Positions 35,020 to 42,889 of a stretch of DNA of 64,000 bases are shown piece by piece. The notes below the pieces were generated by a model. That model was not told the origin of the DNA. It made no database searches and saw only the letters and a list, made by a program, of their open reading frames with translations. The stretch covers positions 38,441-102,440 of the forward strand of contig NZ_QLMJ01000030.1 of the NCBI RefSeq assembly GCF_003259845.1, read 5' to 3'. The DNA is from Actinoplanes lutulentus. GTDB lineage: Bacteria; Actinomycetota; Actinomycetes; Mycobacteriales; Micromonosporaceae. Each line of letters begins with the position of its first letter. The stretch's first letter is position 1. The position numbers were made by a program, and so were the translations under genes.

Positions 35020-35826
35020 ATGAGTGATCGTCCGTTGACGCTGCTGGCTGTGCATGCTCACCCCGACGACGAGGTGACCAGCACCGGTGGGGTTCTCGCC
35101 AAGTACGCGGCGCAGGGTGTCACCACCATCGTCGTGACCTGCACCGACGGCCGGTGCGGTGATGGGCCGAACGGTGTCAAGCCCGGTGACCCCGGGCATG
35201 ACCCGGAGGCGGTTGTCGCCACCCGGCGGCGGGAGCTGGAGGCCAGCTGCGCCGCGCTGAAGGTCTCGCATCTGGAGACGCTCGGCTACCACGACTCCGG
35301 GATGATGGGCTGGGACACCAACGACGCTCCGGGATCGTTCTGGGCGACCCCGGTCGACGTGGCCGCCCAGCGGCTGGCCGCGCTGATCGAGAAGTACCAG
35401 CCGGATGTGGTGCTCACCTACGACGAGAACGGTGGGTACGGCCACCCGGACCACATCCAGGTTCACCGCGTGACGATGGCCGCGGTCGAGCTGGCGAAAC
35501 CCGCAAAGGTTTACATGAGCGCGATGCCCCGGTCGATGATGGTCAAGGTTGGCGAGCGGATGCGTGAGATGGGCATCGGCCTGGACGGGCCGGCGGCGGA
35601 GGACGCGCCGCCGATGGGCTGGGAGGACGAGGACATCACCACGCGGATCGATGTGTCGGACGTGATCGATCAGAAGTTCGACGCGCTGTCCGCGCATGCC
35701 AGCCAGGGTGATGGCGCGTTCTTCCTGAGCCTGGGCCGCGAGACGTTCAGCCTGGTCATGGGCGTGGAGTCATTCGTCAAGGTCGGAGACTCAGCCGACG
35801 GAAACGAAACGGACCTTTTTAACTAG
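35020..35826 (+). CDS. PIG-L/LmbE family zinc-dependent deacetylase
   Basis: A 268-residue metal-dependent hydrolase of the PIG-L family, which includes MshB and Mca in actinomycetes. Zinc-binding motifs are clear: LLAVHAHPDDEVTSTGGVLA (AHPDDE) and GGYGHPDHIQVHRVTMAAVE (HPDH). TCTDGRCGDGPNGVKPGDPG and LETLGYHDSGMMGWDTND match the Mca-like group that handles mycothiol conjugates. Because it borders the polysaccharide locus, a role in deacetylating a sugar residue is also possible. The ATG has no ribosome site and a -10-like TAGGGT six bases upstream. Confidence 0.88.
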   Translation: MSDRPLTLLAVHAHPDDEVTSTGGVLAKYAAQGVTTIVVTCTDGRCGDGPNGVKPGDPGHDPEAVVATRRRELEASCAALKVSHLETLGYHDSGMMGWDTNDAPGSFWATPVDVAAQRLAALIEKYQPDVVLTYDENGGYGHPDHIQVHRVTMAAVELAKPAKVYMSAMPRSMMVKVGERMREMGIGLDGPAAEDAPPMGWEDEDITTRIDVSDVIDQKFDALSAHASQGDGAFFLSLGRETFSLVMGVESFVKVGDSADGNETDLFN

Positions 35827-35835
35827 CCCTGAAAA

Positions 35836-36327
35836 CTAGTCCTGGAAACAGGCGGCCGTCTGTGGCGACTCCGCCTCCACCAGCTGCCGCCCGATCTGCT
35901 CCAGCTGACCGACCTGCTCCGGTGTGAGCACGTCGAAGATGAGCCGCCGCGCTTCCCGCACGTGACCGGGCGCGGCGGCGACCACCATCGCCATCCCCGC
36001 GTCGGTGAGTGCTGCCTGGACGCAGCGCCCCTCGGGGCTGTCCGTGGTGCGCCGGGTCACCCAGCCCTGGCGTTCGAGCCGGGTCACCGCGTGTGACAGC
36101 CGGGAGAGCGAGCCGCCCGCCAGGTGCGCCAGCATGCCCATCCGGACGATCCGGTCGGGTGTCATGGAGAGCCAGGACAGGATCTGGTACTCGAAGAAGT
36201 TGATGCCCGAGTCGCGCTTGAGCTGGGCGTCGATCGCCGGGGGCAGGACCGCGAACATGGCGTTGAGCGCCATCCAGGCGTGCCGCTCGTCGTCGGAGAG
36301 CCACGGTTCGTCTGTGCGATCGGTCAC
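35836..36327 (-). CDS. MarR family transcriptional regulator
   Basis: A 163-residue winged-helix regulator. The GTG at 36327 (VTDRTDEPWLSDDERHAWMA) is chosen because the upstream in-frame extension to 36363 crosses the operator. Visible: FFEYQILSWLSMTPDRIVRM, LAHLAGGSLSRLSHAVTRLE (recognition helix), RQGWVTRRTTDSPEGRCVQA (wing) and a C-terminal dimerisation helix. It is divergent from an azoreductase-type gene and shares with it two TTGAA-N2-TTCAA palindromes, so it most likely represses both. Confidence 0.9.
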   Translation of the reverse strand: MTDRTDEPWLSDDERHAWMALNAMFAVLPPAIDAQLKRDSGINFFEYQILSWLSMTPDRIVRMGMLAHLAGGSLSRLSHAVTRLERQGWVTRRTTDSPEGRCVQAALTDAGMAMVVAAAPGHVREARRLIFDVLTPEQVGQLEQIGRQLVEAESPQTAACFQD

Positions 36328-36355
36328 GACTGAGCACGATACCCGAACTTGGCAC

Positions 36356-36407
36356 TTGAACATTCAATACTTGCGGTGGCAAACTCAGGGAGCAGTTGAA
36401 CATTCAA
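36356..36407. promoter_or_regulatory. paired MarR operators
   Basis: The 12-mer TTGAACATTCAA occurs at 36356-36367 and at 36396-36407, centres exactly 40 bp apart. Each has perfect TTGAA/TTCAA arms. They lie between the divergent MarR and azoreductase starts, the first about 30 nt from the MarR start codon. This is the usual arrangement for a MarR regulator controlling itself and a redox enzyme. Confidence 0.8.
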
Positions 36408-36433
36408 ATCGGCAGCAAAAGGGAGAACCATTC

Positions 36434-37069
36434 ATGGCCGTCCTGCGTATCGACGCCAGCATCCTCGGACCGAACTCCGCGAGCAGCGAGCTCGCCGATC
36501 TGGTCGAGAAGGAGCTGACCGAGGCCAAGCCGGGCACTGAGTTCGTTCGTCGCCACCTCGGCACGAGCCCGCTGCCCTCGGACGCCTGGGCGACCGCCGT
36601 CGGCGCCGGTTACACCCCGGCCGACCAGCGCAGCGAGGCGCAGACCAGCGCCGTCGCCCTGGCCGCCGAGCTGGCCGACGAGCTGCGTAACGCTGACGCC
36701 GCGATCCTCGCGCTCCCGTTCTACAACTACGGCGTGTCGCAGCACGTCAAGGCCTGGTTCGACCTGGCGATGGCCGGCGGCGAGAACGGCGAGAAGTACC
36801 TCGACGGCAAGCCGGTCGTCGTGCTCACCACCCGTGGTGGCGCCTACGGCCCGGGCACGCCGCGTGATGGCTGGGACCACAACACCGATTACCTGCGCCG
36901 CGTCGTCGGCGACATCTGGGGTGCCGACCTCATCCTGATCGAGCGTGAGTTCACCCTGGTCGGCGTGAACCCGGCGCTGGACCAGTTCACCGAGACCGCC
37001 AACCTCATGCGCAAGACCGCTCACGAGGCCGCCGCGGCCGCCGGTCGTACCCTCGCTGACAAGGCCTGA
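36434..37069 (+). CDS. FMN-dependent NADH:quinone oxidoreductase / azoreductase (AzoR-like)
   Basis: A 211-residue flavodoxin-like enzyme starting MAVLRIDASILGPNSASSEL, with GGGAGAA upstream. Family segments: FMN phosphate loop near ILGPNSASSELADLVEKEL, ADAAILALPFYNYGVSQHVK (P-x-YN), AWFDLAMAGGENGEKYLDGK, VVLTTRGGAYGPGTP and DYLRRVVGDIWGADLILIER. AzoR enzymes reduce quinones and azo dyes, often as a defence against electrophiles. The divergent MarR regulator with shared operators suggests induction by such compounds. Confidence 0.9.
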   Translation: MAVLRIDASILGPNSASSELADLVEKELTEAKPGTEFVRRHLGTSPLPSDAWATAVGAGYTPADQRSEAQTSAVALAAELADELRNADAAILALPFYNYGVSQHVKAWFDLAMAGGENGEKYLDGKPVVVLTTRGGAYGPGTPRDGWDHNTDYLRRVVGDIWGADLILIEREFTLVGVNPALDQFTETANLMRKTAHEAAAAAGRTLADKA

Positions 37070-37123
37070 GACCCGGACCGAGTGGACCGCGCCGAGTTGG
37101 CGCGGTCCACTTAGACTCCGGCT

Positions 37124-37285
37124 GTGCGAATCGGCCGACGGCGCTGGGGCGCCGCCTTCGCGGTGGTCCTGGCAGTCGTTCCGGTCACTCTCGCAGGCCA
37201 TGCGTGGGTACGGTGGAACGCCGCCGCAGAGGCGAAACCGATAGTTCCGCCGGCCGGAGCGTCCGCCTGGAGCCCCGACGGACGG
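37124..37285 (+). pseudogene. 5' remnant of a membrane-anchored protein
   Basis: A GTG at 37124, six bases after a -10-like TAGACT, opens a frame with a convincing N-terminus. It has an Arg-rich start, a membrane helix (WGAAFAVVLAVVPVTLAGHA) and then WVRWNAAAEAKPIVPPAGAS and AWSPDG, which resembles the first blade of a TolB-like propeller. After about 54 residues the frame runs into the antisense of the GGDEF-EAL gene and loses coding character. The gene appears truncated by a deletion that brought the GGDEF-EAL gene alongside. Confidence 0.4.
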
Positions 37286-39556
37286 TCACGCCGCCATGGC
37301 CGAGGTCTGCGACCGCAGCCAGTCGGTGACGACCGCAGCGCTCTGCGGGCGCAGGATTCCGTACCCCTGTGCCAGGTCGCAGCCGTACTCCTGGAGCCGG
37401 GCGAAGATCTCGGAGTCCTCGACCCCCTCGGCGACGATGCGCATGCCGAGGCTGTGCGCCAGTTGCACGGTGCTCTGCACGATCGCCGCGCTGCGTTCGT
37501 CGGTGGCGCAGCGGCTCACGAAGGCGCGGTCCAGCTTCAGGTCGTCGACCGGGAGTTTCTGCAGGTAGCTGAGGCTGGAATAGCCGGTTCCGTAATCGTC
37601 GACGGCGAGCCGGATGCCCATCGCGCGCAGGGCACCGAGCACGCTCAGAGCCTGTTCGGCGTCGGTCATCAGCACGCTCTCGGTGACCTCCAGCTCCAGC
37701 GCGCTGGTAGGTAGCGCGTACCTATGGAGCAGTTCGGCGATCTGATCGGGGAAACCGGGATCGCGCAGATCGGAAACGGACAGGTTCACCGCCACGGAGA
37801 TCTCCAGACCTTCGGCATGCCACTCGCGGGCCTGCCGGATCGCGAGCTCCAGCACCAGCGCGGTGATCCGGCCCATCAGGTCGGCGCTCTCCGCGGTGTA
37901 GAGGAAGGTGTCCGGGTAGATCAGCCCGCGTTCCGGGTGCTGCCAGCGGACCAGCGCCTCCACGCCGTGCACCCGGGGAACCGGCTCGACGGTGACTTTC
38001 GGCTGGTAGTGCAGCACCAGCTCGTCGCGGCCGAGCCCGGCTCGCAGCTCCTCCAGCATGGTGAGCCGCGCCTTGGCCTGGTCGTCCAGGCCGGTCGCGA
38101 ACACCGGCCCGCCGTGGCCGGTCTTCGCCGTGTACATCGCCACGTCGGCGCGGCGCAGCAGGGTGGACCGGTCGTCGCCGTCCGCGGGGCAGATCGCGAT
38201 GCCGATGCTCGCGTCGACGTGCAGGTCGACCTCGCGCAGGGCGAACGGTTCCCGGAGTGTGCGGAGCACCTGGTCGACCACTGCGGCCGCTTCGGTCGTA
38301 CCCATGCCGGGCATGACCAGGCCGAACTCGTCGCCGCCGAGCCTGGCCAGCATGACCGGCGGCTCGATCGACTCACGCAGCCGTTCGCCGACCATGCGCA
38401 GCAGGCTGTCGCCGACGTCGTGGCCGAAGCTGTCGTTGACCTCCTTGAACCGGTCCAGGTCGACGAACGCGACGGCCAGCTCGGTCTCGCCCCGGGCGGC
38501 GAGCTTGGCGTCGAGGTGCTCGACGAAACAGCGCCGGTTCGCCAGGCCGGTCAGCTCGTCGGTACGCGCCTGCCGGCGGGCCGTGCCGAGTGCTTCCGCG
38601 CCGCGGACGCTGAGCATCATGCGTACGATCGCCGCCGCCACCGCTGTCACCGCGAGAGCGCTGCTGACCGGGGCGACCTCGTGCGTGGTGAACGCCGCGT
38701 AGGAGAGCAGGGTCAGGCAGAGGAACGCGAGCGCCGAGGGGATCGCGGTGCTCACCAGCATGCTGGGTTTCCGGGCGGTCACACCCTTGGACGGCTGGTG
38801 CGCCGCGAGCGCCAGCAGGGTCAGCCCGAGGGTCCACATCATGCCGAGCGAGGCGGGTACGTCGACGGCCTGCCACAGCAGCACCATGCTGATCGCGTCG
38901 GCGGTCGCGAACAGGCCCATGCCGGCGATCAGCAGGATCAGCACCCGGTCGGCCCGCCAGCCGGAGAGCGCCCACGCGCCGAGCAGGCAACCGGCCACCG
39001 CGATGTCGGAGAGCGGGTACGCCGCGTTGACGACCACCCCGAGCATCGTGGAACCGGGCGCGGGATCGACCGCGTGCAGCACCGGCAGCGACACCAGTGC
39101 GGAGACCGCGCCGGCCGCGATCACCCCGTCGAACCAGGCGGGCGCGCTGACCCGCGGCAGCCGATATCGCAGCAGCAGCACCAGTGCCGTCGCGAAACAC
39201 GGGTAGAACGCCAGCCACATCGGATCGGCCGGGGTGACCAGTGGTTCCGGGTCGAGGTCGGCGACGAACAGGGTCCAGTACAGGTTGCCTGCTGCGTACG
39301 CGAGCATTCCGGCGGCCAGGAACAGCCAGGCGGGTCTGGTGGGGCCACGGGTGCGGCGTGCGCGTACCGCCACCAGCACGCCGGGCAGCAGGTAGAAGGC
39401 GTTGTTGACGGTACCGGCGAAGAGGGTGTCGCCCACCGCGGAACCGGCGTCGGTGAGCACGCAGGTCACCATGTCGATCAGCAGGAGCGCACCCAGCACC
39501 GACCACGCCACCAGCTCGCGGCGCGGCGTCGCTCCGAAGATCGACACGGGCGGCAC
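37286..39556 (-). CDS. membrane-bound GGDEF-EAL protein (cyclic di-GMP turnover)
   Basis: A 756-residue protein. The N-terminal third (about 1-300) has eight or nine membrane helices, for example LVAWSVLGALLLIDMVTCVL and WLFLAAGMLAYAAGNLYWTL. The GGDEF domain (about 325-485) carries the intact active site LARLGGDEFGLVMPG and so could make c-di-GMP. The EAL domain (about 500-750) has VHGVEALVRWQHPERG, LSVSDLRDPGFPDQIAELLH and DDYGTGYSSLSYLQKLPVDD, so it could also hydrolyse c-di-GMP. Both active sites look complete. The GTG at 39556 is taken as start; GTG at 39547 is an alternative. Confidence 0.93.
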   Translation of the reverse strand: MPPVSIFGATPRRELVAWSVLGALLLIDMVTCVLTDAGSAVGDTLFAGTVNNAFYLLPGVLVAVRARRTRGPTRPAWLFLAAGMLAYAAGNLYWTLFVADLDPEPLVTPADPMWLAFYPCFATALVLLLRYRLPRVSAPAWFDGVIAAGAVSALVSLPVLHAVDPAPGSTMLGVVVNAAYPLSDIAVAGCLLGAWALSGWRADRVLILLIAGMGLFATADAISMVLLWQAVDVPASLGMMWTLGLTLLALAAHQPSKGVTARKPSMLVSTAIPSALAFLCLTLLSYAAFTTHEVAPVSSALAVTAVAAAIVRMMLSVRGAEALGTARRQARTDELTGLANRRCFVEHLDAKLAARGETELAVAFVDLDRFKEVNDSFGHDVGDSLLRMVGERLRESIEPPVMLARLGGDEFGLVMPGMGTTEAAAVVDQVLRTLREPFALREVDLHVDASIGIAICPADGDDRSTLLRRADVAMYTAKTGHGGPVFATGLDDQAKARLTMLEELRAGLGRDELVLHYQPKVTVEPVPRVHGVEALVRWQHPERGLIYPDTFLYTAESADLMGRITALVLELAIRQAREWHAEGLEISVAVNLSVSDLRDPGFPDQIAELLHRYALPTSALELEVTESVLMTDAEQALSVLGALRAMGIRLAVDDYGTGYSSLSYLQKLPVDDLKLDRAFVSRCATDERSAAIVQSTVQLAHSLGMRIVAEGVEDSEIFARLQEYGCDLAQGYGILRPQSAAVVTDWLRSQTSAMAA

Positions 39557-39595
39557 ATCAGCACTATCGGAACAGACGCGAGATACGTGAGCCCT

Positions 39596-40240
39596 TCACG
39601 ACCTCGGCGCGTGCCCGTCCACCGCTAGGAACGCTCCGAGCAGCAGGATCCCGATCAGGGCCGCGCTCACCGGGTCGATCCCGACGATCGTGGAGACCAC
39701 AGCGGTGCCGGCGTCGTCCGGCAGCACGGTCGCGGGCATCGGGGCCGGCACGGCCCGCCACGCGGCGACGGCGCCGGCCGCGTGCAGGAGGGCGCTGACC
39801 GCCAGCACGCAGAATCCCCAGACAGCGGCCCGGCGTGCCGGCGGCCAGAGGATCGCGAGTGCGGTGCCGAACCCGCCGCAGGCCAGCATCAGCAGACTCG
39901 TGCCGGCGAGCGCCCGGATCGCCTGGTCGCGCATCCGGGCGGCGTCGCTGTTCATCGCGAGGATCTCGCTCACCGTCGCCGACGCCGTCGCGGACTGGAA
40001 CACCGCGAGGTTGTGGGCCTGCACCAGCACGGCGAGGGCCAGGCCGAGCAGGCCCAGCCGGATCAGCACCCGCACGGCCACCGGCATGACCCGATGCGTG
40101 AGGACCGGGTGCAGCGCGAGCATCACGAAGACCACCACGCCACCGAGGCCGAGCAGCCACGGAGCGGCGAACAGCGCGCCGCCGACAGCGACCACGGCGT
40201 CGGCGATCAGCACGCCGAGCACCGCCTTCGGGAACCGCAC
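39596..40240 (-). CDS. integral membrane protein of unknown function
   Basis: A 214-residue protein with about six hydrophobic helices (for example VLGVLIADAVVAVGGALFAA, LLGLGGVVVFVMLALHPVL, VLIRLGLLGLALAVLVQAHN and SAALIGILLLGAFLAVDGHA). A polar segment in the middle (SEILAMNSDAARMRDQAIRA) separates the two halves. I do not recognise the family. It follows the GGDEF-EAL gene upstream in the same orientation (39 nt gap), so the two may be co-transcribed. Confidence 0.65.
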   Translation of the reverse strand: MRFPKAVLGVLIADAVVAVGGALFAAPWLLGLGGVVVFVMLALHPVLTHRVMPVAVRVLIRLGLLGLALAVLVQAHNLAVFQSATASATVSEILAMNSDAARMRDQAIRALAGTSLLMLACGGFGTALAILWPPARRAAVWGFCVLAVSALLHAAGAVAAWRAVPAPMPATVLPDDAGTAVVSTIVGIDPVSAALIGILLLGAFLAVDGHAPRS

Positions 40241-40340
40241 CAGCTCAGGCTATGGGCCGCCTGTGTACCGCGTTTGCGGTACGAGCAGTGACCCCACCGG
40301 GATGACGACAGGATGACAGCAACCGGGGAGTGTCATCGGT

Positions 40341-41336
40341 GTGTCATCTCGGACGAAACGCCTCCTCGCCGCCCTGGTGGTCGCCGCTGGTGTGATCGTG
40401 CTTCTCCGGCAGGAATTCCCTGACCCGGCGTCGATGCTCACCGCCTGGCGGACGGCCGGCACCTGGTGGCTGGCGGTGGCACTGCTCGCGGCGACCGCCT
40501 CCCAGATCGCGTTCGCCCAGCAGCAGCGAGCGCTGCTCTTCGCGTTCGGCGCCCGGTTGCGCAGGCGGGAGGCGGTCGCGCTCACCTACAGTCGCAGCGC
40601 GCTCAGCATGGTGCTTCCGGCCGGCGCGGTGGTCTCGGCCGCTTACGCGTACCGGCACTATCGCCGTTACGGCGCGACCTCGGCGGCGGCCGCGACCGTC
40701 ACGGTTCTGTCCGGCGCGGTGTCGGTGGCCGCGTTGTCACTGCTCTACGCGGTGGGCGCGCTCTTCACCGGCCTCTGGTGGGCATCGGCGCTGCTGGTGG
40801 TCACGCTGGTCGCCGCCGTCGCGCTCCTGCGGCGCGCGAACGCGCCGAAGATCAAATTCCGCTCCGCGTTTCTCACCCGGATTGCCGCCGGCGCGAGCGA
40901 GGCGATCATTTCAGCCCGAGGGGTACGCACTAAGAGCTGGCTGACAACGCTGAGTTACGCGATCGTCAACTGGGCCCTCGACCTGGCGTGCCTGCTGGCG
41001 GTGGCCGCGGCTTTCCACGTGACGGTGGGCGTCGAGAAGATCGCGTGGGCGTACCTGACCGCGCAGATCGTCCGGCAGATCCCGGTGACCCCGGGCGGCA
41101 TCGGCCTGATCGAGGCCGGCCTGCTGGCCGGTCTCGTGACCGCGGGCGCACCCGGCACGGCGGCGGTCGCCGTGGTCCTGGGCTATCGCCTGCTCTCCTT
41201 CTGGCTGCTGCTCCCGGCCGGCCTCGCCGGTCACCTGTTGTTGAGCACCCGGTGCGTCACGTGGGTCACCAGCGACGCGGACCGCGACGACACCTGCTCC
41301 AGCCTCAGCGGCGGCACCCCGTCGAAGAGCCGCTGA
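40341..41336 (+). CDS. lysylphosphatidylglycerol synthase transmembrane-domain (UPF0104) flippase-like protein
   Basis: A 331-residue polytopic protein of the UPF0104/AglD2 group. Seen: LLAALVVAAGVIVLLRQEFP, AFAQQQRALLFAFGARLRRR, ALTYSRSALSMVLPAGAVVS (S/A-x-x-x-PAG region) and AYLTAQIVRQIPVTPGGIGL IEAG, in which the PGGIGxxE motif is the family hallmark. The last 30 residues (from about STRCVTWVTSDADRDDTCSS) lie antisense to the 3' remnant of a decayed RibD-type gene and do not look like the family. The natural stop was probably lost and replaced when the two genes were brought together. Confidence 0.8.
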   Translation: MSSRTKRLLAALVVAAGVIVLLRQEFPDPASMLTAWRTAGTWWLAVALLAATASQIAFAQQQRALLFAFGARLRRREAVALTYSRSALSMVLPAGAVVSAAYAYRHYRRYGATSAAAATVTVLSGAVSVAALSLLYAVGALFTGLWWASALLVVTLVAAVALLRRANAPKIKFRSAFLTRIAAGASEAIISARGVRTKSWLTTLSYAIVNWALDLACLLAVAAAFHVTVGVEKIAWAYLTAQIVRQIPVTPGGIGLIEAGLLAGLVTAGAPGTAAVAVVLGYRLLSFWLLLPAGLAGHLLLSTRCVTWVTSDADRDDTCSSLSGGTPSKSR

Positions 41337-41622
41337 CCGGCCCCGACCGTCACCGGTGCGATATTCAGCGTTCGGGCCCCCACCAGCCGGTCCAGGACAG
41401 GTCGTGCTCGCCGCGGATCGGGCCGAACATGTTGCGGCCCATGATGAACGCGCCGGCATCCAGGATCGCGTCGATGACCTCGCGGTTCTCCTCCGGGGTC
41501 TCGAACATCCAGCGGTGCAGCTGGTCGGCCGGACCGTCGCCGAACGGCTTCTCGGCTGTCTGGTTGACACCGGCGACGAAGCCGTCGGCGGACACCGAGA
41601 CGGTGGCGGTGACGAAGACCAT
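41232..41622 (-). pseudogene. dihydrofolate reductase-like (RibD C-terminal domain) protein, internally deleted and frameshifted
   Basis: The 5' part from ATG 41622 reads MVFVTATVSVSADGFVAGVN, then AEKPFGDGPADQLHRWMFET and AGAFIMGRNMFGPIRG, ending at a TGA near 41366 after SWTGWWGPER. In another frame the family's C-terminal core follows directly: LNIAPVTVGAGQRLFDGVPP and LRLEQVSSRSASLVTHVTHR, ending at a TGA at 41232-41234. Intact relatives are about 190 residues, and the missing middle (roughly 60 residues) indicates an internal deletion with frameshift. The 3' remnant overlaps the end of the convergent membrane-protein gene. Confidence 0.75.
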
Positions 41623-41719
41623 GACCTCTCCTCAGGGCTCAAACCGATTGCAAACTGCTACCGGTTTGCACCGTAGCGAAGACCAGTTGTAGGGTGCAAG
41701 TGGTACTCGGGAGGAACAT

Positions 41720-42226
41720 GTGACGACCGTGGAAGAGCCCCGCTCCGGCTGCCCGATCAACCTCTCGCTGGAGGTTCTGGGCGACAAATGGTCGCTGCTG
41801 ATCATCCGCGACATGATGTTCGGCAACCGGCGTCATTTCCGCGCCCTGCTCACCCGGTCCGAAGAGGGCATCGCGTCGAACATCCTGGCCGACCGCCTGC
41901 GCCGCCTCACCGAGCTCGGCATGATCACCTCCGAGCCCGACCCGGGTCACAAGCAGCGGATGCTGCTCAGCCTCACCGAGCCGGCCATCCAGCTGGTGCC
42001 GGTCCTCGCCCACCTGGGCGCGTGGGGCCGCCGCCATCTGCCGGTCACCCGCGAGCTGGCGATCCGCGCCGAACTGCTCGAACGCGGCGGTCCGGAGCTG
42101 TGGGCCGACTTCATGGACGAGCTGCGCGAGCTGCACCTGGGCATCAAGCGGGCACCCGGCACGCCATCGGTCCTGGACGGCCTGACCGCGGCTTTCCTAG
42201 CCGAGTCCGCCCGCGCCGACAGCTGA
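41720..42226 (+). CDS. HxlR family transcriptional regulator
   Basis: A 168-residue winged-helix regulator. The GTG at 41720 has GGGAGGAA upstream. Signature: SGCPINLSLEVLGDKWSLLI, IRDMMFGNRRHFRALLTRSE, EGIASNILADRLRRLTELGM (recognition region) and DPGHKQRMLLSLTEPAIQLV. It is divergent from the RibD-type pseudogene, which is a common neighbour of HxlR genes and was probably its target. With the target decayed it may now regulate only itself or distant genes. Confidence 0.92.
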   Translation: MTTVEEPRSGCPINLSLEVLGDKWSLLIIRDMMFGNRRHFRALLTRSEEGIASNILADRLRRLTELGMITSEPDPGHKQRMLLSLTEPAIQLVPVLAHLGAWGRRHLPVTRELAIRAELLERGGPELWADFMDELRELHLGIKRAPGTPSVLDGLTAAFLAESARADS

Positions 42227-42280
42227 GTTCGTCGTGAATCGGGCGATACGCACATCTGCCCGTTGGCGCGGAACCTACCC

Positions 42281-42306
42281 TTCCGGTTTAGAGGATAAAT
42301 CCGGAA
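42281..42306 (+). promoter_or_regulatory. inverted repeat upstream of small secreted protein
   Basis: TTCCGGTTTA and TAAATCCGGAA face each other across GAGGA, 17 nt before the next start codon. It may be an operator or an RNA hairpin in the leader. Confidence 0.45.
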
Positions 42307-42322
42307 AGGTCAGGTATTAGCC

Positions 42323-42736
42323 ATGAAATTCAACTTCTCGTCGGGCATGGGACTGCTAATGATCGGAGCGGGTCTGGCGGCGGGCGCGAACTTCGGGGCG
42401 GGCGCGGCGTCCGCCGCGCCGGTGCCCGCGGATGCGGGAGGCGCCTGCTGCCGGCTTCCGAATCCCGGGGACCTTGAGGATCGCATCCTGCGGAGCCTTC
42501 CGGTGCCGAGCGACGTCGGCACTGATGGCAGCTCGTGGACCGCTCCCGCTGCCGCCGGCACGGTCGGCATCGACACCGGCGGCACCTCCGTGACGAACAT
42601 CCCCGGTGGCGGGGGTGCTCCGATCGGCACCGGTCCGGTCGATCCGAACCCTGGAGCCGGCACGGTCATCCTTGACACGAACACGGACACGAGCTGTTAC
42701 GACATCGGTTTCTGGTTCACCGATCCGATGTGCTGA
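42323..42736 (+). CDS. small secreted protein, function unknown
   Basis: A 137-residue protein with an N-terminal signal peptide (about 1-32, MGLLMIGAGLAAGANFGAGA then ASAA). The mature part is Gly/Pro/Thr-rich and has four cysteines: an adjacent pair near residue 42 (ACCRLPNPGD) and a pair at the C-terminus (SCYDIGFWFTDPMC). These could form two disulfides. No family recognised. It has its own leader with an inverted repeat and is followed by a strong hairpin, so it is probably monocistronic. Confidence 0.65.
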   Translation: MKFNFSSGMGLLMIGAGLAAGANFGAGAASAAPVPADAGGACCRLPNPGDLEDRILRSLPVPSDVGTDGSSWTAPAAAGTVGIDTGGTSVTNIPGGGGAPIGTGPVDPNPGAGTVILDTNTDTSCYDIGFWFTDPMC

Positions 42737-42747
42737 CGGTCGTCCTT

Positions 42748-42776
42748 CGGGCCGGCGGGGTAGCCCCACCGGCCCG
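42748..42776 (+). terminator. terminator-type hairpin after the small secreted protein
   Basis: CGGGCCGGCGGGG pairs with CCCCACCGGCCCG, with one mismatch, across a TAG loop. It starts 11 nt after the stop codon. Confidence 0.75.
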
Positions 42777-42788
42777 ACTCGGTCTGAC

Positions 42789-42808
42789 GTTATTTAAGGT
42801 TATTTAAG
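42789..42808 (+). repeat. tandem GTTATTTAAG repeat in an AT-rich promoter region
   Basis: The 10-mer GTTATTTAAG occurs twice in direct succession, followed by GTTAAAC, in DNA that is otherwise about 70 percent GC. It lies 80-100 bp upstream of the polysaccharide lyase start. A TTGACG (-35-like) follows shortly after, so the repeat is probably an upstream activator site or a promoter UP-type element. Confidence 0.6.
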
Positions 42809-42889
42809 ACTGTTAAACATTGACGGTCGTGACGGTGCGCGATTGTGTTGAGGCACCCCTGATCCCCGTACCGTCGTGAGGTCTTCCCC

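Noticed and set aside
37724..39628. 634-residue plus-strand open frame
   Set aside because: It is the shadow of the GGDEF-EAL gene, whose motifs are intact on the other strand.
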